Positions 1 through 6,302 of a stretch of DNA of 13,847 nt are shown here, piece after piece. Source of the DNA: CAYNNP01 sp964398215 (GTDB lineage: Bacteria > Planctomycetota > Planctomycetia > Pirellulales > Pirellulaceae); assembly GCA_964398215.1 (NCBI GenBank), contig CAYNNP010000179.1, positions 1-13,847 on the forward strand, written 5' to 3'. Both the position numbers and the translations under genes were made by a program. Every line of letters begins with the position of its first letter. Position 1 is the first letter of the stretch. A model generated the notes under the pieces. The model had not been told where the DNA came from and made no database searches. It saw nothing but the letters and a program-made list of their open reading frames with translations.

Positions 1-2
1 GA

Positions 3-428
3 TCAGCCTTCGACGTCGATGCCCATGCTGCGGGCGGTGCCTTCGATCATGCGTGCAGCTTGATCGATGCTGCGAGCATTTAAGTCGGCGAACTTCTTTT
101 GAGCGATTTCTTCGCACTGTGCCCGTGTGACTTTGGCTACTTTATTGCGATTTGGAACGCCGCTGCCCTTGGCGATTCCAGCTGCTTGTTTCAGTAGAGA
201 TGCTGCTGGTGGGCTCTTTGTGATGAAGTCGAAACTTCGGTCGTTGTAGACCGTCACGATGACTGGAATCGGAGTTCCATTGTACTCTTTGGTGCGATCG
301 TTGAACGCTTGGACAAATTGACCAAGGTTCACGCCGAATTTACCAAGCGATGTACCAACCGGTGGCGCTGGTGTTGCTTGACCACCGGGGACCTGAAACT
401 TTGCCTGACCTGTTACTTGCTTTGCCAT
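3..428 (-). CDS. rplK: 50S ribosomal protein L11
   Basis: Complete 141-residue L11, the usual family length. L11 binds 23S rRNA at the GTPase-associated centre, where EF-Tu, EF-G and RelA act. The N-terminal domain shows the proline-rich PPVGTSLGKFGVN stretch (about residues 22-34) followed by FVQAFNDRT. The C-terminal rRNA-binding half carries the KSPPAASLLKQAAG segment (about 71-84) and ends in the characteristic ARSMGIDVEG. The ATG at 426-428 gives a normal N-terminus (MAKQVTGQAKFQVPGGQA). No Shine-Dalgarno-like sequence precedes it, so translation may depend on coupling or on an SD-independent start. It lies 51 bases downstream of nusG, in the widespread secE-nusG-rplK order; rplA would be expected next, beyond the left edge. 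The assignment is secure. Confidence 0.97.
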   Translation of the reverse strand: MAKQVTGQAKFQVPGGQATPAPPVGTSLGKFGVNLGQFVQAFNDRTKEYNGTPIPVIVTVYNDRSFDFITKSPPAASLLKQAAGIAKGSGVPNRNKVAKVTRAQCEEIAQKKFADLNARSIDQAARMIEGTARSMGIDVEG

Positions 429-479
429 GATTCTAAATTTTTAGCTTGTTAGTTGATTGTTGTATTAGGTGGCTGTGGA

Positions 480-1271
480 CTACAGCGGTTCGACTTGCCA
501 ATGATCCAATGTCATCGGCACGCTGCGGCCGAATATGTTGATGTACACAGTGACCTTGCCATTGGCTTCGTCTACCGTATCCACGTCGCCTTCCTGATTC
601 TGGAAGTTGCCTTCCTTGATTCGAACCCGATCGCCAACCTTGAACGGGATCGTTGTTTTGATGGGCTGGTCCTCATCATCTTCCTCATCAACCTTCTTGA
701 TGAAGCGATCGATATCGGACTGTTCCATCGGCATCGGCTTGCCAGCGGCCCCGGTGAAGTCACTGATGCCATTGGTTTCTCGGACCAGAAACCATGTGTC
801 GTCGTTGATGATCATTTTGACCATGATGTAGCCAGGCAGCAGCCTGCGCTTTGTCACACGTCGTTTACCATCACGTGTGAATGTTGCGACGTCCTCGGTG
901 GGTACGAAGATTTCTTCAAAGTACTCGCTCATTCCTTCCATGGCGACTCGTTTGCGCAGTGTATCGGCAATCGATTCTTCGCGATTGAAGGCAACCTTGA
1001 GGATGTACCAGTCGACCTTGGGGCCATCTTCGTCGGCTGGCTCGGATTGAACTGGCGCCGTTTCAGTTGCCTCGGCTTCAGGTGCATCATCATCGGATGA
1101 ACCTTCTGCTTGAACTGGCTCGGTATCGTCAGCATCAACAGTTTGCTCAGGTGATTCGGCCACATCAGAAGCAACGGCACCTTCGGCTTCATCGCCGCCG
1201 GTGACGTCTGTTTGCGTTTCCGATTCCTCTGGGATACTCACGTAATCACCTGTTCCTGTCCGAGACTGCAT
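480..1271 (-). CDS. nusG: Transcription termination/antitermination protein NusG with acidic N-terminal extension
   Basis: NusG binds the RNA polymerase clamp, modulates pausing, and links transcription to Rho and the ribosome. At 263 residues it is longer than the roughly 180 typical of bacterial NusG. The NGN domain begins near residue 87 (DWYILKVAFNREES) and includes RRLLPGYIMVKM (142-153) and TNGISDFTG. The C-terminal KOW domain starts near 210 (FKVGDRVRIKEGNFQNQEGDV) and ends in DHWQVEPL. Residues 1-86 form a low-complexity tail with about 27 Asp/Glu and almost no Lys/Arg. An insertion, KKVDEEDDEDQPI, lies between the two domains. The start is 20 bases after the secE stop; the spacer holds a T-run and no clear Shine-Dalgarno, so the exact start is somewhat uncertain. 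No other Met gives a complete NGN domain. Confidence 0.96.
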   Translation of the reverse strand: MQSRTGTGDYVSIPEESETQTDVTGGDEAEGAVASDVAESPEQTVDADDTEPVQAEGSSDDDAPEAEATETAPVQSEPADEDGPKVDWYILKVAFNREESIADTLRKRVAMEGMSEYFEEIFVPTEDVATFTRDGKRRVTKRRLLPGYIMVKMIINDDTWFLVRETNGISDFTGAAGKPMPMEQSDIDRFIKKVDEEDDEDQPIKTTIPFKVGDRVRIKEGNFQNQEGDVDTVDEANGKVTVYINIFGRSVPMTLDHWQVEPL

Positions 1272-1291
1272 TTGGATTAGAAAAAAAGATT

Positions 1292-1771
1292 CTAGCTGCC
1301 GATTCCAATCGTTTCAAAGATGGTTTTCCAGACGATATCGAAAAGGAACAATGCCATCGCAAGAAAGAAGATTGTGAAAATCACGACGATTGACGCCCGA
1401 ATCAACTCTTCTTTTGTTGGCCAAGTCACCTTGTTCATCTCGGCTTCGACCGCGATCAAAAAGTCGGCGAACGGAGGCCAATTCACAAGCCGATATCCGA
1501 TCCACAATCCAGTGGCCAACAGAGCCCCAGGGATTGCCATGACCAGGTACGAACCAGCAGCCAGTTGACTTCGCAATGCAGCGTACAGGCACCAGCAACC
1601 GAAGGCCACAACCAGCCAAACGCCAAGCGCCGTCAACTGACGAACGATTCGGCCTTGGTTAGGTTTGAATACTGCTGAGTTGAAAAGCTCGGAGATCAGA
1701 GAAGCGTTTTTACCGCTGCTACTGCTGCCTCCGCCCTTAGCACTGCTTGATCGAGCTATGTCTCTAGACAC
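1292..1771 (-). CDS. secE: Preprotein translocase subunit SecE (GTG start)
   Basis: SecE clamps the SecY channel of the Sec translocon in the inner membrane. This 159-residue protein has three hydrophobic segments (about 49-68, 74-96 and 126-150), the E. coli-like arrangement rather than the short single-helix form. The family signature is the amphipathic segment AEMNKVTWPTKEELIRAS (110-127), directly before the last helix. The first 25 residues are Ser/Gly/Lys-rich and poorly conserved in character. The start codon is GTG (1769-1771), supported by AGGAG seven bases upstream; no ATG is suitably placed. It lies between tRNA-Trp and nusG, the common tuf-trnW-secE-nusG order. No rpmG reading frame is present between the tRNA and secE. 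Confidence 0.95.
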   Translation of the reverse strand: MSRDIARSSSAKGGGSSSSGKNASLISELFNSAVFKPNQGRIVRQLTALGVWLVVAFGCWCLYAALRSQLAAGSYLVMAIPGALLATGLWIGYRLVNWPPFADFLIAVEAEMNKVTWPTKEELIRASIVVIFTIFFLAMALFLFDIVWKTIFETIGIGS

Positions 1772-1778
1772 CCGATTG

Positions 1779-1783
1779 CTCCT
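1779..1783 (-). promoter_or_regulatory. Shine-Dalgarno deciding the secE GTG start
   Basis: Minus-strand AGGAG separated by seven bases from the GTG at 1769-1771. It is the main reason for placing the secE start at a GTG codon. Confidence 0.8.
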
Positions 1784-1855
1784 GTAAAGTAAAAGTAAAG
1801 TTCGTCATGTCCATATAAACCGAACTCTAATTGATTCGCTTGAAATTGCACTTTC

Positions 1856-1883
1856 TTGGTGGCATCAACGCGATGCCAGCCAA
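1856..1883 (-). other. Hairpin just downstream of tRNA-Trp (3' processing site or U-less terminator)
   Basis: An 11-bp stem is visible: TGGCATC pairs with GATGCCA around a 5-base loop (1860-1878), continued after one bulged base by TTGG/CCAA. It begins eight bases beyond the tRNA discriminator base on the minus strand. No T-run follows, so a classic intrinsic terminator is unlikely. A processing or 3'-protection element between the tRNA and secE is an equally good reading. Confidence 0.45.
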
Positions 1884-1890
1884 ATCAAAG

Positions 1891-1963
1891 CAGGGGCGGA
1901 GGGACTTGAACCCGCAACCGCTGGTTTTGGAAACCAGTGCTCTGCCAATTGAGCTACACCCCT
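1891..1963 (-). tRNA. trnW: tRNA-Trp (anticodon CCA)
   Basis: A 73-base cloverleaf folds by eye. The acceptor is AGGGGTG/CGCCCCT with one G-U pair; the D arm is GCTC/GAGC around AATTGGCA; the anticodon arm is CTGGT/ACCAG around TTCCAAA, giving anticodon CCA; the variable loop is CGGTT; the T arm is GCGGG/CCCTC around TTCAAGT; the discriminator is G73. CCA, G73 and the AGGGG-type acceptor match bacterial tRNA-Trp. The T stem has a C50-U64 mismatch. The 3' CCA is not encoded (CTTTG follows), so it would be added by tRNA nucleotidyltransferase. The gene sits between tuf and secE, a common place for tRNA-Trp, and is probably cut from a longer transcript. Confidence 0.97.
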
Positions 1964-1969
1964 GAGGGC

Positions 1970-2060
1970 GAGTTCAGAAAGTGCAACCAGTGCTATTCCT
2001 GAACTCATTGGCTCTTTACGTCCAATGACCAACGGAGCATTTCGCAACCGCTGGTCATTG
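1970..2060 (-). promoter_or_regulatory. Mutually exclusive hairpins in the tuf/tRNA-Trp spacer
   Basis: Reading the minus strand, four segments can pair in two incompatible ways. Segments 1 and 2 (2052-2060 with 2023-2031) form a perfect 9-bp stem, with three more pairs inside. Segments 3 and 4 (1999-2006 with 1970-1977, GAGTTCAG/CTGAACTC) form a perfect 8-bp stem that ends seven bases before the mature tRNA. Alternatively, segment 2 can pair with a segment overlapping 3 (2022-2028 with 2005-2011, 7 bp), breaking both other stems. The arrangement resembles an attenuator, but no T-run follows, so it may instead control processing between the tuf mRNA and the tRNA. The pairings are seen directly; any function is inference. 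Confidence 0.45.
1985..2055 (-). repeat. Partial copies of the tRNA-Trp anticodon region in its own 5' flank
   Basis: Two exact short repeats of the tRNA gene occur just upstream of it. The 13-base CGCAACCGCTGGT (plus strand) is at 2043-2055 and at 1913-1925 in the tRNA, where it covers the 3' anticodon stem, the variable loop and the start of the T stem. The 10-base AACCAGTGCT is at 1985-1994 and at 1932-1941 in the tRNA, where it covers the 5' anticodon stem. Their order is reversed relative to the tRNA. They may be remnants of a duplicated tRNA or a mimic that pairs with it. Confidence 0.5.
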
Positions 2061-2125
2061 AAGTTTTACCGTTTGCCAGTTGTGTTGATGTTCAACGCAC
2101 CAAAACAACTGCCTATAGGATAGTC

Positions 2126-3322
2126 TTACTCGACGATCTTTGTCACTACGCCAGATCCGACCGTTTTACCGCCTTCACGAATAGCGAAACGGACACCATC
2201 GTCCATCGCGATCGGTTTATGCAGTTCAACGGTGACCTTCACGTTGTCACCAGGCATGCACATTTCAGCATCTACCAGGTTCGCCGTTCCGGTCACGTCA
2301 GTTGTACGGAAGTAAAACTGTGGGCGGTATCCACTGAAGAATGGTGTGTGACGACCACCCTCATCTTTGCTCAAGCAGTAAACTTCTGCCTCGAACTTGG
2401 TGTGAGGAGTGATACTTCCAGGCTTAGCCAGACACTGGCCACGTTGGATGTCTTCGCGTTTAACACCACGAAGCAAGCAACCAACGTTTTCGCCCGAACG
2501 TCCTTCTTCCATTTCCTTGCGGAACATCTCGACGCCAGTACAGGTCGTCTTGGTAGATTCGGCTTGCAGGCCAACGATTTCGACTTCTTCGCCGACCTTC
2601 ACAACGCCGCGCTCGATTCGACCGGTAGCAACCGTACCACGACCTTCGATTGAGAAAACATCCTCAATCGCCATCAGGAACGGCTTGTCGTCTTCACGAA
2701 CTGGCTCAGGAATGTGTGCATCCAAAGCGTCCATCAATTCGCTGATGCACTTGCTTTTCTCTGGATCAGATGGGTTTTCGTATGCAGGAAGTGATGAGCC
2801 CTGAATGACAGGAACGTCATCGCCAGGGAAATCGTACTTCGAGAGCAATTCACGTGCTTCGAGTTCGACTAGTTCCAGCAATTCTGGATCATCAACCAAG
2901 TCGCACTTGTTCAGGTAGATCACGATGTACGGAACGCCGACCTGACGAGCAAGCAGAACGTGCTCTTTGGTCTGTGGCATTGGCCCATCGGCAGCTGAAA
3001 CGACCAAGATCGCTCCATCCATTTGGGCCGCACCCGTAATCATGTTCTTGACAAAGTCAGCGTGGCCTGGGCAGTCAATGTGAGCGTAGTGACGGTTGTC
3101 ACTTTCATACTCAACGTGTGCTACCGCAATCGTTACTGTCTTTGTTTCATCACGTACGGTACCACCCTTTGCGATGTCCGAATAACCCTTGGCTTCCGCC
3201 AAGCCCTTTGCTGCCTGAACAGCAAGGATCGCGCCTGTTGTCGTTGTTTTTCCATGGTCAATGTGCCCGATGGTGCCAACGTTAACGTGGGGCTTTTTAC
3301 GTTCGAATTTATCCTTGGCCAT
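2126..3322 (-). CDS. tuf: Elongation factor Tu with divergent switch I
   Basis: EF-Tu delivers aminoacyl-tRNA to the ribosome as a GTP complex. The 398-residue length is normal. The G1 P-loop is GHIDHGKT (19-26), G3 is DCPGH (83-87, with catalytic His87), G4 is NKCD (138-141) and G5 is GSSL (175-178). Domains 2 and 3 are typical (ERGVVKVGEEVEIVG; GGRHTPFFSGYRPQFYFRTTDVTG; ending GSGVVTKIVE). The effector region is unusual: where most EF-Tu have ARGITI, this protein reads TKTVTI (60-65), keeping the Mg-binding Thr (Thr64) but replacing the Arg-Gly pair. The ATG at 3320-3322 is chosen because AGGTGA lies seven bases upstream and MAKDKFERKKPHVNVG is the family N-terminus. An in-frame Met 12 codons earlier is unsupported. 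It heads the tuf-trnW-secE-nusG-rplK block. Confidence 0.98.
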   Translation of the reverse strand: MAKDKFERKKPHVNVGTIGHIDHGKTTTTGAILAVQAAKGLAEAKGYSDIAKGGTVRDETKTVTIAVAHVEYESDNRHYAHIDCPGHADFVKNMITGAAQMDGAILVVSAADGPMPQTKEHVLLARQVGVPYIVIYLNKCDLVDDPELLELVELEARELLSKYDFPGDDVPVIQGSSLPAYENPSDPEKSKCISELMDALDAHIPEPVREDDKPFLMAIEDVFSIEGRGTVATGRIERGVVKVGEEVEIVGLQAESTKTTCTGVEMFRKEMEEGRSGENVGCLLRGVKREDIQRGQCLAKPGSITPHTKFEAEVYCLSKDEGGRHTPFFSGYRPQFYFRTTDVTGTANLVDAEMCMPGDNVKVTVELHKPIAMDDGVRFAIREGGKTVGSGVVTKIVE

Positions 3323-3329
3323 TGTTAAT

Positions 3330-3335
3330 TCACCT
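3330..3335 (-). promoter_or_regulatory. Shine-Dalgarno deciding the tuf start
   Basis: Minus-strand AGGTGA lies seven bases before the ATG at 3320-3322. It selects this start over the in-frame upstream ATG at 3356-3358. Confidence 0.8.
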
Positions 3336-4138
3336 ACATGTGCTGGAGCCATTACCAACCGAGAGATACGCTCCTGGTTAGCCCAAAATCGACAATGCCC
3401 GCGTTTGCACCCACGGTTTGTTCACTGTCGCTCGGTCGCGCCTAACACGCTCGTTCAAATTTGGAACGAAACGAAATGGAATGGTCGTGTCCCACGCTGG
3501 AACACGATCAGAATGCTAAAAGTGTATGTATCCAACAGTCGTCAAAAAATGAGTTCCTGCTGAAGTCGTATTTGTTGCGGAATATGCCCGACCTTGCAAT
3601 TGCTGATTCCCAAAATTTGAGCACCAAATCTGCTTTTTCCCAAGAATTCTGGGCCTGAGTCCTGCTTGGCGACTTTTTGCGACTCCGCCAATGCGCTCCA
3701 AAAACGCTATTGTGCAAGAATCGGCCGCCTTGTAGGTCCGCAAGTCGGTTGACTGAGCCGACAAGCTGACCATCGCTTGATTCAACTGTTTTTTGCCAAT
3801 TTGATCTGACCCTGAACTTCTTTTCGTCTCCTTTGACACAAAAAATACCTACCTTGGCGAAAAACGCGCCGGCTAGGTCCTCCAGGGCGGAAAACGACAT
3901 CGCTTGCCTTTGATAAACCAGTGAACCACCAGATGTTTCTGTGAAGCCACGTCTGAGCAGTTCTGGCAACGTTGGCAAGACGCCTTATGGTAGAACCAGG
4001 TTCGTTTGGATGCGAAATGTGGTCTTCCGTCTCCAGGCTTGCCCACACGGGCTGGTTCGCGGCGAAGCTCGCACACGCCAGGATCAGACGGATTAAGATT
4101 GTGTCGTTTCTTAAAGCTGCTGCCGTGGGAGAGTAACT
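3336..4138. other. Long divergent intergenic region, no gene supported
   Basis: About 800 bases separate the divergently transcribed tuf and the hydrolase gene. Several open frames exist on both strands, the longest about 156 codons on the minus strand at 3508-3978. None has recognisable domains, a supported ribosome site with a start, or natural-looking composition. No tRNA, 5S or other familiar RNA could be folded by eye. A short inverted repeat (GTCGGTT/AGCCGAC, 3744-3762, 5-base loop) is present without a following T-run. Promoters for tuf (leftward) and for the hydrolase (rightward) must lie here, but no sigma-70-like pair was clear enough to mark. Confidence 0.6.
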
Positions 4139-6247
4139 ATGCGTCTTGTGTTGATGCTTTGTGCCGTAATGATCTTTGCCTCGTCTTTCGCACTTGGACA
4201 AGAATCGGGGCTCAGCTCGGATGGAAAAGTCAACAAGGATGTCCGCCTTGGTGACCTGCGTACACTGAACAGCTACTTTCCATTCCAGTCAATCGAGGAC
4301 TGGAAGGCTTGGCCGGAACGGCGTGACGAGATTCGAACTCGGATCCTGGTTTCACAAGGTTTGTGGCCCATGCCTACCAAGACAGATCTAGGTGCAGTGG
4401 TTCACGGCCGGGTCAAGCGCGACGGATACACCGTTGACCGTGTTTTTTTTGAATCGTACCCCGGTCACTTTGTAACAGGCAGTCTGTATCGACCAGACGG
4501 CAAGCAAGGACCATTTCCGGTGATTCTCTCGCCGCATGGTCACTGGTCGAACGGTCGTTTTTACCAAGCACCCGATCCGCAAGCACGCAAAGCGCTTGCT
4601 GATGGTGCCGAGAGATTTGAAAACGCGGCACGTTTTCCAATCCAGGCTCGCGCGGTCCAGCTCGCGCGAATGGGCTGCATGGTTTTCATTTACGACATGA
4701 CCGGAAATGCAGATTCAATTCAACTTGGCCACCGACCAGATCGCTGGCAGCACTTGGACAAAGCTAAAGACTGGGGGTACTTTTCTGCGCAGGCTGAACT
4801 GAGGCTGCAAAACATGATGGGGCTTCAGACCTGGAATTCGATTCGTGCAATAGATTTCTTATCTGAGCTACCCGATGTGGACACAAAACGGATCGGTGTG
4901 ACTGGTGCCAGCGGCGGCGGGACTCAGTCAATGATCATTGGTGCAGTCGATGACCGGATCGCCGCTGCGATGCCTTGCGTGATGGTTTCAACGGCCATGC
5001 AAGGCGGATGCACATGTGAGAACGCGCCCTACATGAGAATCGATCAAGGCAACATTGATATTGCCGCTGCGATCGCACCACGACCATTGGGTTTGACGGC
5101 TGCAGATGACTGGACGGTTGAACTGCGCACGAAAGGATTTCCGGACCTAGTCAACTTGTATGAAAAATCTGGCCACCGCGCACGATTGACTGCCGCGTTC
5201 AATACTCATTTCAAACACAACTACAACCATGTGAACCGCGCGGTGATGTATGACTTTTTCAATCGCCACTTTGCTCTCGGTTTTGATTCGCCTGTGTTAG
5301 AAAGTGACTTTGTCCCACTCACACAAGCAGAAGCGTCGGTTTGGACAGACAAGTATCCTGCACCCAGTGGTGCCGCGGTTGGTGATTCACATGAGGTCGC
5401 GCTGTTAAAAACAGTGACTGGCAATTCAGATGAAACTTTGGATGCGATTCGAACCAAAAACAAAGATGAATTCAAAAACGTCGTGACCAAGGCGTGGGAT
5501 GTGATCATTGGTCGGCGGATATCGGACGTCGGGCCCGTCGCCTTTCAAGACGTTCATCAGTCGACGTCAGGCGAGATCACTATCAAGACTGGCTTGATCA
5601 GTCACGCAGCTGCTGGTGAGTTGGTTCCGATACTCGTCGCGACCAAGAAAGACGAAGCTGTTAACGGTGTGGCTATTTGGTTAACGGACACAGGCAAGAG
5701 TGGCGTTTTGGAAAACGGTCAGCTTGGAAAAACCGGGCGTGCGATTTTGGAGTCCGGTAGTGCGCTGGTCGCAGTGGATTTGTTCGGACAAGGCAGGCCC
5801 GTTTCAGACCAGGAAGAAGCTGGGAAGCAGCGACATTGGTTTCAACGGAAGGGCGAAAATGGATGGGAAAAGTTCAGCGGTTACACCTATGGATACAATC
5901 ACACCATGTTTGCACGCCGAGTCCATGATGCTCTTTCCGTGATCAAGTACGCGAGTTCGCTTGGTTCAAAAATCACGGTGGTTGGCGACGGTCGAGAGTC
6001 AGGTCCCGTTGCGGTCGCGACGATCGCACAAGCGGATGGTCAGATTTCAAGGATACTGGAACGTAGCGACGGATTTAGTTTTGCCTCTGTAACGGATCAG
6101 TTCGACGCGATGTTTGTTCCCGGAGCGGTCAAGTATGGTGACCTAGCGACCCTTCGGGGCCTGTTCAAGGATTCGATTGCAGCGTTTAAAGATCAAACTG
6201 CACTCATCAAATTAACGGGCCTTTCCAAGACTTCGGTGGCCAAATAG
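4139..6247 (+). CDS. Secreted alpha/beta-hydrolase (acetylxylan-esterase-like) with degenerate second half
   Basis: A 702-residue exported hydrolase. Residues 1-20 (MRLVLMLCAVMIFASSFALG) are a signal peptide. The first half is an alpha/beta-hydrolase: oxyanion-type SPHGHW (131-136), nucleophile elbow GASGGG (256-261) with Ser258, an acid candidate in AADDW (Asp323/324), and a His candidate in KHNYNH (His360 or His364). This layout resembles planctomycete proteins annotated as acetylxylan esterase or prolyl-oligopeptidase-family hydrolases; the substrate cannot be read. The second half (about 478-690) looks like another hydrolase core (VAIWLTDTGK; VAVDLFGQGRP; ITVVGDGRESG), but the elbow has Gly618 where Ser is expected. 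It may be a structural or binding domain. The ATG is supported by GGGAG seven bases upstream. The exosortase gene starts 55 bases downstream, so co-transcription is possible. Confidence 0.8.
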   Translation: MRLVLMLCAVMIFASSFALGQESGLSSDGKVNKDVRLGDLRTLNSYFPFQSIEDWKAWPERRDEIRTRILVSQGLWPMPTKTDLGAVVHGRVKRDGYTVDRVFFESYPGHFVTGSLYRPDGKQGPFPVILSPHGHWSNGRFYQAPDPQARKALADGAERFENAARFPIQARAVQLARMGCMVFIYDMTGNADSIQLGHRPDRWQHLDKAKDWGYFSAQAELRLQNMMGLQTWNSIRAIDFLSELPDVDTKRIGVTGASGGGTQSMIIGAVDDRIAAAMPCVMVSTAMQGGCTCENAPYMRIDQGNIDIAAAIAPRPLGLTAADDWTVELRTKGFPDLVNLYEKSGHRARLTAAFNTHFKHNYNHVNRAVMYDFFNRHFALGFDSPVLESDFVPLTQAEASVWTDKYPAPSGAAVGDSHEVALLKTVTGNSDETLDAIRTKNKDEFKNVVTKAWDVIIGRRISDVGPVAFQDVHQSTSGEITIKTGLISHAAAGELVPILVATKKDEAVNGVAIWLTDTGKSGVLENGQLGKTGRAILESGSALVAVDLFGQGRPVSDQEEAGKQRHWFQRKGENGWEKFSGYTYGYNHTMFARRVHDALSVIKYASSLGSKITVVGDGRESGPVAVATIAQADGQISRILERSDGFSFASVTDQFDAMFVPGAVKYGDLATLRGLFKDSIAAFKDQTALIKLTGLSKTSVAK

Positions 6248-6302
6248 AACAAGTCGATTAACCTAGCAGTAGTGAACAGATCTGCAAATCACCGGATGCC
6301 TA

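Noticed and set aside
453..1100. Long plus-strand open frame of 215 codons
   Set aside because: It is antisense to nusG, whose NGN and KOW domains are unmistakable on the other strand. The frame has no recognisable domain.
2219..2804. Two plus-strand open frames within tuf
   Set aside because: They are shadows of the strongly conserved EF-Tu gene on the minus strand, with no ribosome site or family features.
3323..3358. Upstream ATG extending EF-Tu by 12 residues
   Set aside because: The extension would run through the AGGTGA ribosome site and does not resemble any EF-Tu N-terminus; the inner ATG is well placed.
3508..3978. Minus-strand frame of 156 codons upstream of tuf
   Set aside because: No recognisable domain or supported start, and other frames overlap it on both strands. 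Kept only as intergenic sequence.
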